A DNA stretch of 64,000 bases from JAAZMF01 sp036786445 (lineage in GTDB: Bacteria; Bacillota; Limnochordia; DTU087), in contig DAIQRD010000001.1 of NCBI GenBank assembly GCA_036786445.1, forward strand, positions 1 through 64,000. Direction: 5' to 3'. Made by a program: the position numbers and the translations under genes. This document shows, piece by piece, positions 1 to 8,788 of the stretch (within the stretch, counting starts at the first letter, position 1; every line of letters begins with the position of its first letter). The notes below the pieces were generated by a model that was not told the DNA's origin, did no database searches, and worked only from the letters and a program-made list of their open reading frames with translations.

Positions 1-2440
1 CAAACCGATCTTGGACAAACCCTAGATTTGGCTGGTTGGGCTCCCCCTGACCTGCCCCCGCGGTTGCTTTTCCTAGCAGTTTGTTAAGCTCCAGGAGATG
101 AAGCTGGGCCTGTTTGTCAATATCACCAGTTAACAGAATTGCATAGTGGGCTGTCTGCAACTTGAGCACCACTGAGTTATTGTTTTGATCGAGAACAGAA
201 CGGCTAATCGAACCATGGGGGTCCCCCGTAGGATAAAGCACCATCACTTGCACCCTGGGGCCCAGGGCGAAATGGTGGCCCCGGCGCAAGATTTTCCTGG
301 GAGTCCTCCCCTCTATCTTAGCTTCCCTGAGCACCCGTTGGTACTGCTGACTGGCAAACCCAGCATCAAGCAAGCCATTGTCTGCCAATGTGTTGACAGG
401 TAGTTCTCGGAGAACAGCACCCAAGCCCTGAGTATGGTCATTATGCATATGGGTGGCCACCACCACATCCAAGTGACGGATCCCTCTATGCCGGAGAAAA
501 GGCAGCACTATATCCTCCCCTATGTCAAAGGAGCTATCTGACAGGGATGGCGGTCGACCTCCCCCATCTACCAACATGGTGTGACCTGATGGTGTGCTGA
601 CAAAAATGGCATCACCTTGGCCTACGTCCAAGAAGACGATTTCCAAAGGTCGCCACCACTGAGACAAAAATGGATAATAAACCATGAGCAAGACACACAC
701 TAAGACGCCATGGATCCAGCACTTGCGCAACCTAGTCCCCATTGCCATCTCCATGCCCAGCCATCGACGGAGAACCGCTCGATTGAGTTGCTGCATGGTA
801 AGGGTAAGTACTAGATAATATGATAGCCAAAGCATCGGCGAACCAGCTGCCATATGGAGCCTAACCCAGGACCAGACCCCGCATTGGCTAACGATATGGT
901 CCAAGGCCTCCAAGGGTAGGCAGATCATGGCGGCTAAGAACCCTAGCAGGGGGCCCCACAGGCCTGCCACACTCCCCAGCAAACCCAAGGGAACTATGAG
1001 ACTTGCCAGAGGAATGGTTACTAGACCGAGGATCAGACCCACCCAGGCAAACTCGTGGAAGTAATAGGCCATTAAAGGGAAAAGTGCTAGCTGCGCACTG
1101 AGGGATAGAATCAACAGATCAACTGCCCTGGCCGCCACTTTGCCTGGTAACGTATTTGATTGCCAATTAAAGGAACAGGTATGGCGCACGATGGGGCCCA
1201 TGTTTAGAATTCCCAGTAGCGCACCATATGACAACTGAAAACTCGTCTCAAACAGCAGACTGGGGTTGAAAAACAACTGGATAAGCGCTGCCCAACCCGT
1301 AGCTGCCAACCGATCATGACCTCGCCCCAGGCCCAAGGCCACAAGATAGATAGTCAAAGTAGTAGCCGCTCGAATCACAGGCAGATTCCATCCTGCGATC
1401 AAGGCATAAGCCCAAACAACCAGGACGGTAATGATGCCGCTACAGACCTCGCCCCAGCGTAACACCTTAAGTAGAAACCAAACCGCGGCAGCGACAAAAC
1501 CTATATGTAAACCAGATACAGAAAGCAAATGAGCTTGCCCTGTACGGCGAAACGCCTCCTGTACATCTGGGAGCAAGAGCCCTTTATCGCCAAAAACCAT
1601 GGCTGCCAACAGACCCCTGGTTCGTTCAGGTAGGTGGTCCCGCCAGACTTCGAGCAGAGTCTGTCTGATAGTCTCTGCCGAGCGCAGCAACGCAAACCGA
1701 ACACGGCCACCACCCATGTCCACACCGTGGGGCAGCAATCGCCCCACATCCTCTGTCGTTATTTTCTGGATGAGACTGTTCCCCTCGACATAGGCCACGA
1801 CCCCGATGCCCCGGCGACGGAGATAGTGTCCATAATCAAATTGACCGGGATTCCCAGCCCGCCGGGGTCGTTGAAAACGGGCTCTAACCACCACCCCATC
1901 GCCAGGCCTGAGCTCCCCCAACCCTTCCTCCGGCAATGCCACCTGGGTGATTCGAGCCAAACCCCCGTCCCGCCAGACTCCTGCAGGTGCCAAGATACCC
2001 CGAATTTCCACAATCAAGGTGCGCTGGACCGGCGTCCCGCTCGAGACTTCTCTAACCCGAGCAAAAACCGGGATTTCGTCATTGGTCTCCACCAGCCAAC
2101 CCTGACTATTTCCCACCTGTGACCAATTTACACAAAGACTGGTTGCCCCCGCCATCACCAAAAGTATTATCAAAGGGGCCCGTCCCAGACCCTTAGGCCG
2201 CAATCTGGCCCGGAAGCAGCAGACTATCCACCAGACTAGAGTAGCTAACCATGTTAGGTGAGGAGGCAAATCAAGGTGCTTGCCCAGGACTATCCCCAGG
2301 CATAGCCAAAGCACAACCCGCCAAACAAGAGAAGTGCCCAACCAGAAATCCAGAATGCCTTTGATTTGCCTTGAGAAAACCTGCCAACTCCCCGTGACCC
2401 TATGCTTGATCCCCAGCCTCGGGGAAATCAGCCGCCTCAC
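1..2440 (-). CDS. comEC: ComEC/Rec2 competence DNA channel (3' end off window)
   Basis: Inner-membrane channel that takes single-stranded DNA into the cytoplasm during natural transformation. I translated the minus strand by hand. It is open without interruption from a GTG at 2440 to the left edge, about 813 residues. An N-terminal membrane and OB-like part (FQRPRRAGNPGQFDYGHYL, around residues 175-195) is followed by the competence domain (AHLLSVSGLHIG) and many hydrophobic helices. A metallo-beta-lactamase-type domain begins at VFLDVGQGDAIF and carries the metal motif THMHNDH. The extreme C-terminus lies outside the window. The GTG start is chosen because the upstream ATG triplets at the comEA stop run into a stop after a few codons; the ribosome site is weak. 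It follows comEA, in the usual Bacillota order, and is probably cotranscribed with it. Confidence 0.93.
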   Translation of the reverse strand, partial: MRRLISPRLGIKHRVTGSWQVFSRQIKGILDFWLGTSLVWRVVLWLCLGIVLGKHLDLPPHLTWLATLVWWIVCCFRARLRPKGLGRAPLIILLVMAGATSLCVNWSQVGNSQGWLVETNDEIPVFARVREVSSGTPVQRTLIVEIRGILAPAGVWRDGGLARITQVALPEEGLGELRPGDGVVVRARFQRPRRAGNPGQFDYGHYLRRRGIGVVAYVEGNSLIQKITTEDVGRLLPHGVDMGGGRVRFALLRSAETIRQTLLEVWRDHLPERTRGLLAAMVFGDKGLLLPDVQEAFRRTGQAHLLSVSGLHIGFVAAAVWFLLKVLRWGEVCSGIITVLVVWAYALIAGWNLPVIRAATTLTIYLVALGLGRGHDRLAATGWAALIQLFFNPSLLFETSFQLSYGALLGILNMGPIVRHTCSFNWQSNTLPGKVAARAVDLLILSLSAQLALFPLMAYYFHEFAWVGLILGLVTIPLASLIVPLGLLGSVAGLWGPLLGFLAAMICLPLEALDHIVSQCGVWSWVRLHMAAGSPMLWLSYYLVLTLTMQQLNRAVLRRWLGMEMAMGTRLRKCWIHGVLVCVLLMVYYPFLSQWWRPLEIVFLDVGQGDAIFVSTPSGHTMLVDGGGRPPSLSDSSFDIGEDIVLPFLRHRGIRHLDVVVATHMHNDHTQGLGAVLRELPVNTLADNGLLDAGFASQQYQRVLREAKIEGRTPRKILRRGHHFALGPRVQVMVLYPTGDPHGSISRSVLDQNNNSVVLKLQTAHYAILLTGDIDKQAQLHLLELNKLLGKATAGAGQGEPNQPNLGFVQDRF

Positions 2441-2459
2441 AGGAATCCCCAGCCCATCA

Positions 2460-2939
2460 TCATTCGTGCGCTACCGCCCCTTCATCCTGCACCGTAACGA
2501 AGGGCAACATCCTAGCCAAAGTCCTACTACCAATTCCCTTCACTTCCAGTAGCTGCTGACCATCGAGGAAAGGACCTCGTTCATTGCGATAATCCACTAT
2601 CCTTCCAGCTAGCACCGGGCCAATGCCTGGCAAAGCAGTCAGCTCTAGGGGAGAAGCAGTATTGATGTTCACCTTGGGAACTGCTTCATCAGAGGGGGTG
2701 GATGTACCCCCATCACCTGAAGCTGTATCCTTGGTCTCCTGTATAGCAGCAGGCGTGTCAGTAGGATGCCGGTCTATGTCGGCGTCTCTGTGATTGGCCT
2801 CTGCCCACAGCACTGGATCCACCTCCAATAACAGCTCGCCCTGTCGATAGAAAAGCTGAAAACCACCCCCCACTAATATGAGACAAGCGATCACCAGCAA
2901 AAAGATGTGTTCTGCCTTAGTGAACTTCATTGCAGCCAA
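2460..2939 (-). CDS. comEA: ComEA-like helix-hairpin-helix DNA-binding protein
   Basis: Membrane-anchored double-stranded DNA receptor for transformation. Residues about 10-28 form one hydrophobic membrane anchor. A low-complexity linker rich in D, T and S spans about 45-85. The C-terminal ComEA helix-hairpin-helix module starts at VNINTASPLELTALPGIG and has a second hairpin near EVKGIGSRTL. The N-terminal SLBB domain present in many ComEA proteins is missing, so at 159 residues it is a short form. The start is a TTG at 2939, placed 8 nt after a strong GGAGG; the first ATG (2930) lies 17 nt from that site. It lies upstream of comEC and downstream of the leuS terminator, so it should have its own promoter in 2945-3030. 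Confidence 0.9.
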   Translation of the reverse strand: MAAMKFTKAEHIFLLVIACLILVGGGFQLFYRQGELLLEVDPVLWAEANHRDADIDRHPTDTPAAIQETKDTASGDGGTSTPSDEAVPKVNINTASPLELTALPGIGPVLAGRIVDYRNERGPFLDGQQLLEVKGIGSRTLARMLPFVTVQDEGAVAHE

Positions 2940-3031
2940 AGATTTGTCCTCCTTTACTTGTGACTTCCGTTATTACAGTTGTGCTTAACTGGTTCTCCTC
3001 CAATTGCCGGAATCCTGCATTTTTGCCATAG

Positions 3032-3059
3032 AAAAAGAGCCATCCGCAATGGATAGCTC
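3032..3059 (-). terminator. Rho-independent terminator of leuS
   Basis: Read on the minus strand, GAGCTATCC and GGATGGCTC form a 9-bp stem with one U-G pair around a 5-nt loop, followed directly by TTTTT. It lies about 65 nt downstream of the leuS stop and separates leuS from comEA-comEC. Confidence 0.85.
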
Positions 3060-3125
3060 TGCTGTATTCACCTGCAATCAGCTCTATGCCGGGCTTGGAC
3101 CCTCAGCCCCACGTCCAAGAGGGCA

Positions 3126-5603
3126 TCACTTGACCACGATGTTGACTAACTTGTCAGGAACGACCACAGTCTTGATGATGGTCTTGCCATCGGTATATGC
3201 TTGCACCCGAGGCTCACCAAAAACTGCTGCCTTGATGGAGTCTGTATCACTGCCCGCAGGGACCACCACCCGTTCCCTGACTTTCCCATTGATCTGTATG
3301 ACTATAGTCACCTCTTCGGCTTTCGCGGCTTCCTCGTCATAGATCGGCCAAGCCTGCTTGTGGACGCTTTCAGTCTGGCCTAGGCGATGCCAAAGCTCCT
3401 CAGTAACATGGGGAGCAAAGGGGGCAAAGACCAAAAGCAAAAGCTCCACTGCCTCCCGCACCACCACAAGGTCTTGCTGATCTAAGGGGTTCTCCTTATA
3501 TTGATACAGCCCATTGACCATCTCCATGATGGCGCTAATGGCAGTATTGAAGCTAAATCTATCGGCAATGTCCCTGGTTACCTTTTTGACACTGCCATGG
3601 ACAATGCGCCTTAACTCCCGCTCCCGGGGTCCCAGACTCTCCGATATAGACCCTTCCCGGTCTTTAACTAGATCAACATATTCCATGACTAAGCGCCAGA
3701 CCCGATTAACAAACCTATAGGATCCTTCGACCCCCTCATCACTCCACTCTAGATCCCTTTCGGGAGGTGAAGCGAACAGTATGAACAAACGGGCAGTATC
3801 GGCACCATACTGACTGACGATGTGATCGGGGTCTACCACGTTGCCCTTGGATTTTGACATTTTGGCACCATCCCGCAATACCATACCTTGGGTCAGCAAG
3901 TTGTGGAAGGGGATATCTGCCTCCATCAGGCCAAAATCCGAAACCACCATCTGGAAAAAGCGACAATACATCAGATGTAAGATAGCGTGCTCTATCCCAC
4001 CAACATATTGATCCACCGGCATCCAGGCATCAGCCTTCTCCTTGGCAAAGGGCAACTCATTGTTGTGGGGATCGGTATACCTCAGGAAATACCATGAGGA
4101 ATCAATGAAGGTATCCATGGTGTCGGTTTCCCGCCGCCCGGGTCCACCACATTGGGGGCACTGGGTGTTGACGAATCCCTCACAATCAACTAAAGGTGAT
4201 TTGCCTGTAGGACGAAACTCGATATCTGTGGGCAGCAAGACCGGCAAATCTGCCTCAGGCACCGGTACAGCACCACATTTATCACAATAAATGATGGGAA
4301 TCGGTGTTCCCCAATATCGCTGTCTGGAAATAAGCCAGTCCCGCAATCGATAGTTAGTCTTCTCTCCGCCCCGTTCAGCTGCCGCTAGGTGTGCAGCTAT
4401 CTTCTCCCTAGCCTTCGCGCTACTCAATCCTGTAAAATCACCGGAATTGATGAGAATGCCATCATCCACATAGGCCTCAGTGAGTTCACCAGTACCGATT
4501 TGACCCTGGGGAACAACTACTTCTCGGATATTGAGACCATATTTCTTGGCGAAGGCAAAGTCCCGCTCATCATGGGCGGGCACACCCATGACAGCGCCGG
4601 TACCATATCCCCCCAATACGTAGTTGCCGATGAGGATGGGTATCCGCTCCCCATTTAAGGGATTGATGGCATAGCTTCCGGTGGGAATTCCCTTTTTCTC
4701 AGTCTCCTCAGATGTACGAGTGATCTCATCTTCCGCCAACACTTCCTTGACGAAAGCTCTAATCTCAGCGACATTGGTTTGTTGGCTGATGAGCTTCTCT
4801 ACCAAAGGGTGCTCAGGAGCTATAACCATGTAGGTCACGCCAAAGACAGTATCAGCCCTAGTGGTAAAGACTGGCAGAGCTTCATCCAGCCCTTCAATGG
4901 AAAAGACAATCTCAGCGCCTTCACTCCGCCCGATCCAGTTAGCTTGCATGGCTTTGACCTTCTCCGGCCAACCTTCCAAATCATCGAGACCATCTAAGAG
5001 GCGGTCAGCATAATCTGTGATTTTGAAAAACCACTGTTCCAGATCGGTTCTGTCCACTGCAGTGTCGCAGCGTTCGCAAAGTCCAGCCACTACTTGCTCA
5101 TTGGCCAGCACTGTAGCACACGAAGGACACCAGTTGACTGCCGCGTTTTTCCGGTAAGCTAGTCCGTGTTTGTACAAGAGCAAGAATAACCACTGGGTCC
5201 ACTGATAGTACTCCGGCTCACAGGTGGCATATTCCCGGCTCCAATCATAGCTCAATCCCAGCCGTTTCAGCTCTTCGCGCATTTGGCCTATGTTAGCCCA
5301 TGTCCATTCATGGGGATGAACATTGCGCTGGATAGCAGCATTTTCTGCTGGCAAACCAAAGGCATCCCAACCCATGGGATGGAGTACATTATAGCCTTGC
5401 ATCTGCTTGAATCTAGCTATTACATCCCCAATAGAGTAGACACGGACATGCCCCATATGCAGCCGTCCCGATGGGTAAGGGAACATCTCCAAGCAATAAT
5501 AGCGTGGGCGGCCGTCGTCTTCTACCGTTGCATAGAGTTCATCTCTATCCCAGCGCTGCTGCCACCTTTCCTCGATTTCACGGAAATTGTACCTGTCACT
5601 CAT
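3126..5603 (-). CDS. leuS: Leucyl-tRNA synthetase
   Basis: Class I aminoacyl-tRNA synthetase charging tRNA-Leu in the cytoplasm. The protein has 825 residues, the normal bacterial length. The HIGH motif appears as HMGH at residues 49-52 after MFPYPSG. A zinc-ribbon-like Cys set (WCPSCATVLANEQV) and the editing domain (FTTRADTVFGVTY) follow, then KMSKSKGN and the C-terminal anticodon-binding domain. The start ATG follows a GGGGG-type ribosome site. It is monocistronic: its own promoter and a leucine T-box lie upstream and a terminator downstream, so expression should rise when tRNA-Leu is uncharged. Confidence 0.98.
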   Translation of the reverse strand: MSDRYNFREIEERWQQRWDRDELYATVEDDGRPRYYCLEMFPYPSGRLHMGHVRVYSIGDVIARFKQMQGYNVLHPMGWDAFGLPAENAAIQRNVHPHEWTWANIGQMREELKRLGLSYDWSREYATCEPEYYQWTQWLFLLLYKHGLAYRKNAAVNWCPSCATVLANEQVVAGLCERCDTAVDRTDLEQWFFKITDYADRLLDGLDDLEGWPEKVKAMQANWIGRSEGAEIVFSIEGLDEALPVFTTRADTVFGVTYMVIAPEHPLVEKLISQQTNVAEIRAFVKEVLAEDEITRTSEETEKKGIPTGSYAINPLNGERIPILIGNYVLGGYGTGAVMGVPAHDERDFAFAKKYGLNIREVVVPQGQIGTGELTEAYVDDGILINSGDFTGLSSAKAREKIAAHLAAAERGGEKTNYRLRDWLISRQRYWGTPIPIIYCDKCGAVPVPEADLPVLLPTDIEFRPTGKSPLVDCEGFVNTQCPQCGGPGRRETDTMDTFIDSSWYFLRYTDPHNNELPFAKEKADAWMPVDQYVGGIEHAILHLMYCRFFQMVVSDFGLMEADIPFHNLLTQGMVLRDGAKMSKSKGNVVDPDHIVSQYGADTARLFILFASPPERDLEWSDEGVEGSYRFVNRVWRLVMEYVDLVKDREGSISESLGPRERELRRIVHGSVKKVTRDIADRFSFNTAISAIMEMVNGLYQYKENPLDQQDLVVVREAVELLLLVFAPFAPHVTEELWHRLGQTESVHKQAWPIYDEEAAKAEEVTIVIQINGKVRERVVVPAGSDTDSIKAAVFGEPRVQAYTDGKTIIKTVVVPDKLVNIVVK

Positions 5604-5646
5604 ACAACTACCCCCGTTCCTTGCTTAGTATTTCTCACATGATCAG

Positions 5647-5930
5647 AAAAATCCCGCCCCCTTAAGGGACGAGATCTAGCTTAGCCCGCGTTACCACCCT
5701 TGTTGATGGCCCCCAAATACCGTACTCTACCAACTTGCAAGCTGAGGGTCCACCCTCTCTTCAGCAAAGTAACGTTTGCCACACGGAATCGGCTAATTTG
5801 GTGTTTCACCAATCCATCTCCGAGGCGAGATTCAGCCAACCTTGGTACCGGCTTTCACCTAACCCGGCTCTCTAATCCCAACGGGCTAGCCTACTACTCC
5901 TCATCATAGATATTACCTATATCTTTGTAT
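5647..5930 (-). promoter_or_regulatory. T-box leader of leuS (specifier CUC, Leu)
   Basis: Transcribed leader that senses uncharged tRNA-Leu. On the minus strand the T-box core GGTGGTAACGCGGG lies at 5685-5700. It is followed by a terminator whose arms ATCTCGTCCC and GGGGCGGGAT form a 10-bp stem with U-G pairs and end in TTTTT (5647-5651). In Stem I the sequence GCTGAATCTCGCC contains CTC (plus-strand gag 5827-5829), placed like the specifier of the valS leader in this window. The specifier assignment is inferred from that alignment and agrees with the downstream gene. Confidence 0.9.
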
Positions 5931-5936
5931 ACAGTC

Positions 5937-5965
5937 ATTATATGCAATCACACCATAAAGATCAA
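5937..5965 (-). promoter_or_regulatory. Sigma-A promoter of leuS
   Basis: On the minus strand TTGATC (5965-5960), a 17-nt spacer and TATAAT (5942-5937) make a near-consensus housekeeping promoter. Transcription would start about 7 nt downstream, at the beginning of the T-box leader. Confidence 0.75.
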
Positions 5966-5968
5966 CCA

Positions 5969-5998
5969 GTATAATCCCTCTACCTTCCACCTATACTA
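5969..5998 (+). promoter_or_regulatory. Probable sigma-G (forespore) promoter of spoVA operon
   Basis: GTATA at 5969-5973, an 18-nt spacer and TATACTA at 5992-5998 match the sigma-G pattern GHATR-N18-CATNHTA at all but one defined position (T for C at the start of the -10). It sits directly upstream of a forespore-expressed operon. The -10 overlaps the first ATG of the spoVAC frame, so that ATG could not be on this transcript. The match is by eye. Confidence 0.6.
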
Positions 5999-6036
5999 TG
6001 GAAAAGCATAAGCTCGGTTGGGGGGAGACACTGCCA

Positions 6037-6498
6037 TTGGATAAGTCTACTCACGATCTACACGACAGCTATCAGCAGATGGTCAAAACCGCAACACCCA
6101 AGCCCAAGTGCGTGCAGAATACAACCCTAGCGTTTTTGGCGGGAGGCACTATCTGTGCAATAGGCCAATTAGTCTATAACCTCTTTGACAAGGTTGAGCC
6201 TAGCAGACTGGAAACATCAGCCGCTACCCTGGCAACGATCATTGCTTTAGGTGCTATAGCCACTGGGCTAGGGGTATATGATTGGCTCGCGGAACGGGCC
6301 GGCATGGGGATGGCTGTACCCATCTCTGGATTTTCAAATACTGTCACCGCCGCTGCCATGGAATTCAAACAAGAAGGATATCTTCTCGGGATGGGTGCCA
6401 AGATGTTCGTAATCGCTGGGCCTGTCTTGGTATACGGCATTTTGAGTGGTTTCGTCATCAGCCTCCTGCGGGCTATTTTCACTGGTATGCTGTTCTAG
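6037..6498 (+). CDS. spoVAC: Stage V sporulation protein AC
   Basis: Integral membrane subunit of the SpoVA channel that moves Ca-dipicolinate into the forming spore and out at germination, in the spore inner membrane. The conserved start is seen at YQQMVKTATPKP, then a helix with FLAGGTICAIGQ, further hydrophobic helices, and VPISGFSNTVTAAAMEFKQEG. I chose the TTG at 6037 because GGGGGGAG lies 9 nt before it, giving 153 residues, close to the usual 150. The upstream in-frame ATG at 5998 has no ribosome site and overlaps the predicted sigma-G -10 element. First gene of a three-gene operon. Confidence 0.93.
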   Translation: MDKSTHDLHDSYQQMVKTATPKPKCVQNTTLAFLAGGTICAIGQLVYNLFDKVEPSRLETSAATLATIIALGAIATGLGVYDWLAERAGMGMAVPISGFSNTVTAAAMEFKQEGYLLGMGAKMFVIAGPVLVYGILSGFVISLLRAIFTGMLF

Positions 6499-6530
6499 TC
6501 TTTGCTCAATCCATGTCCAGGAGGTGCTCC

Positions 6531-7541
6531 ATGTCAGGGAAACAATTGGGATCACAGACATTACTCTTTAGTCAGCCTCCCAGGATCATCAGCAGTGCTA
6601 CCATCGCTGGGCCCAAAGAAAGGGACGGCAACCTGGGTACCTATATTGATAATCTTGTACCCGACCCAATGATGGGAGAGCAGACGCCCGAAAAAGCGGA
6701 GCGCAAAATGCTCTATCAGGCATGCCAGGATACCTTGGCTAAAACCAAACTCACCGAAGATGATATGGACTTTTTCATAGGGGGCGATCTGCTCAATCAG
6801 ATCATATCCTCCAGCTTTTGCGCTAGGGACCTGGGTATTCCCTTCATTGGGATCTATGGCGCCTGCTCCAGCATGGTGGAAGGGTTAGCGTTAGGGGCCC
6901 TGATAGTCGATGGGCAGTATGCCGATGCGGTGTTGGTGGCTACTTCCAGCCATTATCAGGCCAGTGAACGGCAATTTCGCTATCCCGTTGAACTCAACAT
7001 CCAACGCAAAGGGAGCAATCAATGGACAGTAACTGGTGCCGCGGCCGCGGTGTTGGGTAGCCGGGGTGGAGGCCCCAAGATCACCCATGCCACTTTTGGT
7101 CGGGTGATCGATTATGGTATCAAGAGCCCGGACACCATGGGCGCAGCCATGGCCCCCGCCGCCAACGATACTCTCTGTCGGCACTTTGAGGACACAAATA
7201 CATCACCGGGAGACTATGATCTCATTCTCACCGGTGACTTGGGGAATATGGGCCAAAAGCTTTTTGTGGAGCTAGCAAGGGAGGCAGGCCGAACCCTAGG
7301 CACCAAGCACATGGATGTGGGAGCAACCATCTACAAATCCCACCAAAGGGCAGGTGCCGGCGGCAGTGGTTGTGCTTGTGCTGCTTTAGGAATCCTGGGT
7401 TATGCGATTAAGGAGATGTGTCAAGGTAAGTACCGCCGAGTGTTGGCCGTGGCTACCGGTGCACTATTCAGCCCCCTGTCTTATCAGCAGGGAGATTCTA
7501 TTGGCGGTATTGCCCACGCGATTGTCCTCGACAACTCCTAA
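6531..7541 (+). CDS. spoVAD: Stage V sporulation protein AD
   Basis: Peripheral SpoVA subunit on the outer face of the spore inner membrane that binds dipicolinic acid; it has a thiolase/ketoacyl-synthase fold. The 336 residues equal the usual family size. Recognisable segments are SGSATIAGPKE-like SSATIAGPKERDG near the N-terminus, GIYGACSSMVEGLALGA with the thiolase-type Cys, and DVGATIYKSHQ. The frame is open upstream to 6282, but AGGAGGTG placed 5 nt before the ATG at 6531 fixes the start. It begins 32 nt after the spoVAC stop. Confidence 0.96.
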   Translation: MSGKQLGSQTLLFSQPPRIISSATIAGPKERDGNLGTYIDNLVPDPMMGEQTPEKAERKMLYQACQDTLAKTKLTEDDMDFFIGGDLLNQIISSSFCARDLGIPFIGIYGACSSMVEGLALGALIVDGQYADAVLVATSSHYQASERQFRYPVELNIQRKGSNQWTVTGAAAAVLGSRGGGPKITHATFGRVIDYGIKSPDTMGAAMAPAANDTLCRHFEDTNTSPGDYDLILTGDLGNMGQKLFVELAREAGRTLGTKHMDVGATIYKSHQRAGAGGSGCACAALGILGYAIKEMCQGKYRRVLAVATGALFSPLSYQQGDSIGGIAHAIVLDNS

Positions 7542-7570
7542 GCGGGACTTTCCGGAAAGAAGGTGGGTTA

Positions 7571-7921
7571 TTGGACTATGTGAAGGCCTTTTTGGTGGGA
7601 GGCGCAATCTGTGCTCTAGCCCAGATCGCTTATGATAACACGAAGCTATCGACTGGCCACATCTTGGTTAGCCTCACAATCATTGGTGCCATCTTGGGTG
7701 GATTGGGGTTATATGATCTCTTAGTTGACTTTGCCGGTGCTGGTGCCCTGATTCCCGTCAGTGGATTTGGCAGCTCCATTGTCACCGGGATGCTGGTCGA
7801 GACCAAACGCTTGGGATGGGAGGGCCTTTTTACCGGCGCCTTCGAAATCACCGGTTTGGGGCTGACAAGTGCGATCATCTTCGGCACACTGATGGCTGTG
7901 CTTTTTCGGCCCAAAGACTAG
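7571..7921 (+). CDS. spoVAE: Stage V sporulation protein AE
   Basis: Membrane subunit of the SpoVA channel, 116 residues, the standard SpoVAE (AEb) length. It resembles SpoVAC: FLVGGAICALAQ in the first helix and VPVSGFGSS-type IPVSGFGSSIVTGMLVE before the last helices. The start is a TTG at 7571 preceded by AAGGTG at 5 nt; no ATG fits. It begins 29 nt after spoVAD. The operon lacks spoVAA, spoVAB and spoVAF, as in many clostridial spore formers. It converges on the following minus-strand gene; I saw no clear terminator in the 24-nt gap. Confidence 0.93.
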   Translation: MDYVKAFLVGGAICALAQIAYDNTKLSTGHILVSLTIIGAILGGLGLYDLLVDFAGAGALIPVSGFGSSIVTGMLVETKRLGWEGLFTGAFEITGLGLTSAIIFGTLMAVLFRPKD

Positions 7922-7945
7922 TAAAACCACCGCACCTCACCCATG

Positions 7946-8788
7946 TCAGGACTTGCCACAGAGAAAAGTAATCCGCTCGGTTGTATCGGTAGGGGGCAAA
8001 CAAGTCAGGTCACCGTACTGCCCGAGCAGTTCCAAACCTGCGCCTTGAATAAGTTGAGTGATAGTCTCCAAAGAAAGCGCTCTTTGCACATGGGTTTCAG
8101 TTAGCTTCTCATATAAGTCTACCGTCTGCGGCAAAGACCGCTTTCTAAAGAACGCCAAATCCATATAGCAGAGCCCAGTATCTGCCTGATACTCGTTTTC
8201 CCAAATATATGCAAAGTCTCCCTGGTCAGCAGCATAAGTATGATCACCGTAGACGGTGGCAAGTTTGTATGCAGTGTTAACATCGAAGATGAAGTGGCCC
8301 CCTGGTCTGACTAGATTGGCTACGCCCTGGAAGGTAGCCGCCCAATCGGCTGACTCCAAGAGATAATTCAAACTGTCACACAGGCAAAAGACCATGTCAT
8401 ACTGGCCCGGCAGCTCTAAAGCACGCATGTCCTGCCTAACAAACTGCACTGCCAAACCTAAAGAACGGGCTTTAGCCTCGGCCACAGTCAACATGGCCGA
8501 GCAAATGTCAGTAGCCGTCACCTCAAAACCCCGCTGGCGGAAGCGGTAGGTGAACTCACCTGTGCCACAAGCCAGATCCAGTACTTTATGCGGCACCTTG
8601 GCCCTATGCTCCTGGAGTATCCCAGAATCAGCTGACTCGTTCCCCACATCCAGGACCCTCACCTCTGTGACCAAACTCAGCACATAGTCACACCAGGCAT
8701 CATAGTCTACTTCATCCATCAGCTGATCATAGTACCCAGCCAGAACCTGATAGGCGTTGGTACTAATTTGCTGCCCAGTCCACTTCAT
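7946..8788 (-). CDS. Class I SAM-dependent methyltransferase
   Basis: Rossmann-fold methyltransferase of the small family found next to rsfS in many Bacillota; the substrate is unknown. SAM-binding motif I is VLDLACGTGEFTYRF, followed by the acidic end of strand 2 (VTATDICSAML) and QDMRALELPGQYD. The family start YxxLAxYYDxLMDxVDYxxW is visible as YQVLAGYYDQLMDEVDYDAW. The frame extends further upstream to 8860, but ATG 8788 is preferred because it precedes this conserved block. It overlaps the rsfS stop by 26 nt, so translation is probably coupled. Confidence 0.85.
   Translation of the reverse strand: MKWTGQQISTNAYQVLAGYYDQLMDEVDYDAWCDYVLSLVTEVRVLDVGNESADSGILQEHRAKVPHKVLDLACGTGEFTYRFRQRGFEVTATDICSAMLTVAEAKARSLGLAVQFVRQDMRALELPGQYDMVFCLCDSLNYLLESADWAATFQGVANLVRPGGHFIFDVNTAYKLATVYGDHTYAADQGDFAYIWENEYQADTGLCYMDLAFFRKRSLPQTVDLYEKLTETHVQRALSLETITQLIQGAGLELLGQYGDLTCLPPTDTTERITFLCGKS

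Noticed and set aside
1501..2122. Small ORFs on both strands (1501-1749 minus, 1759-2013 minus, 1634-2122 plus)
   Set aside because: All lie inside comEC, whose minus-strand frame is continuous and has recognisable motifs.
5700..5909. Plus-strand ORF of 69 codons
   Set aside because: It lies in the leuS T-box leader and has no ribosome site or recognisable protein.
6282..6530. N-terminal extension of the spoVAD frame
   Set aside because: It overlaps spoVAC out of frame, is not similar to SpoVAD, and the strong ribosome site is at 6531.
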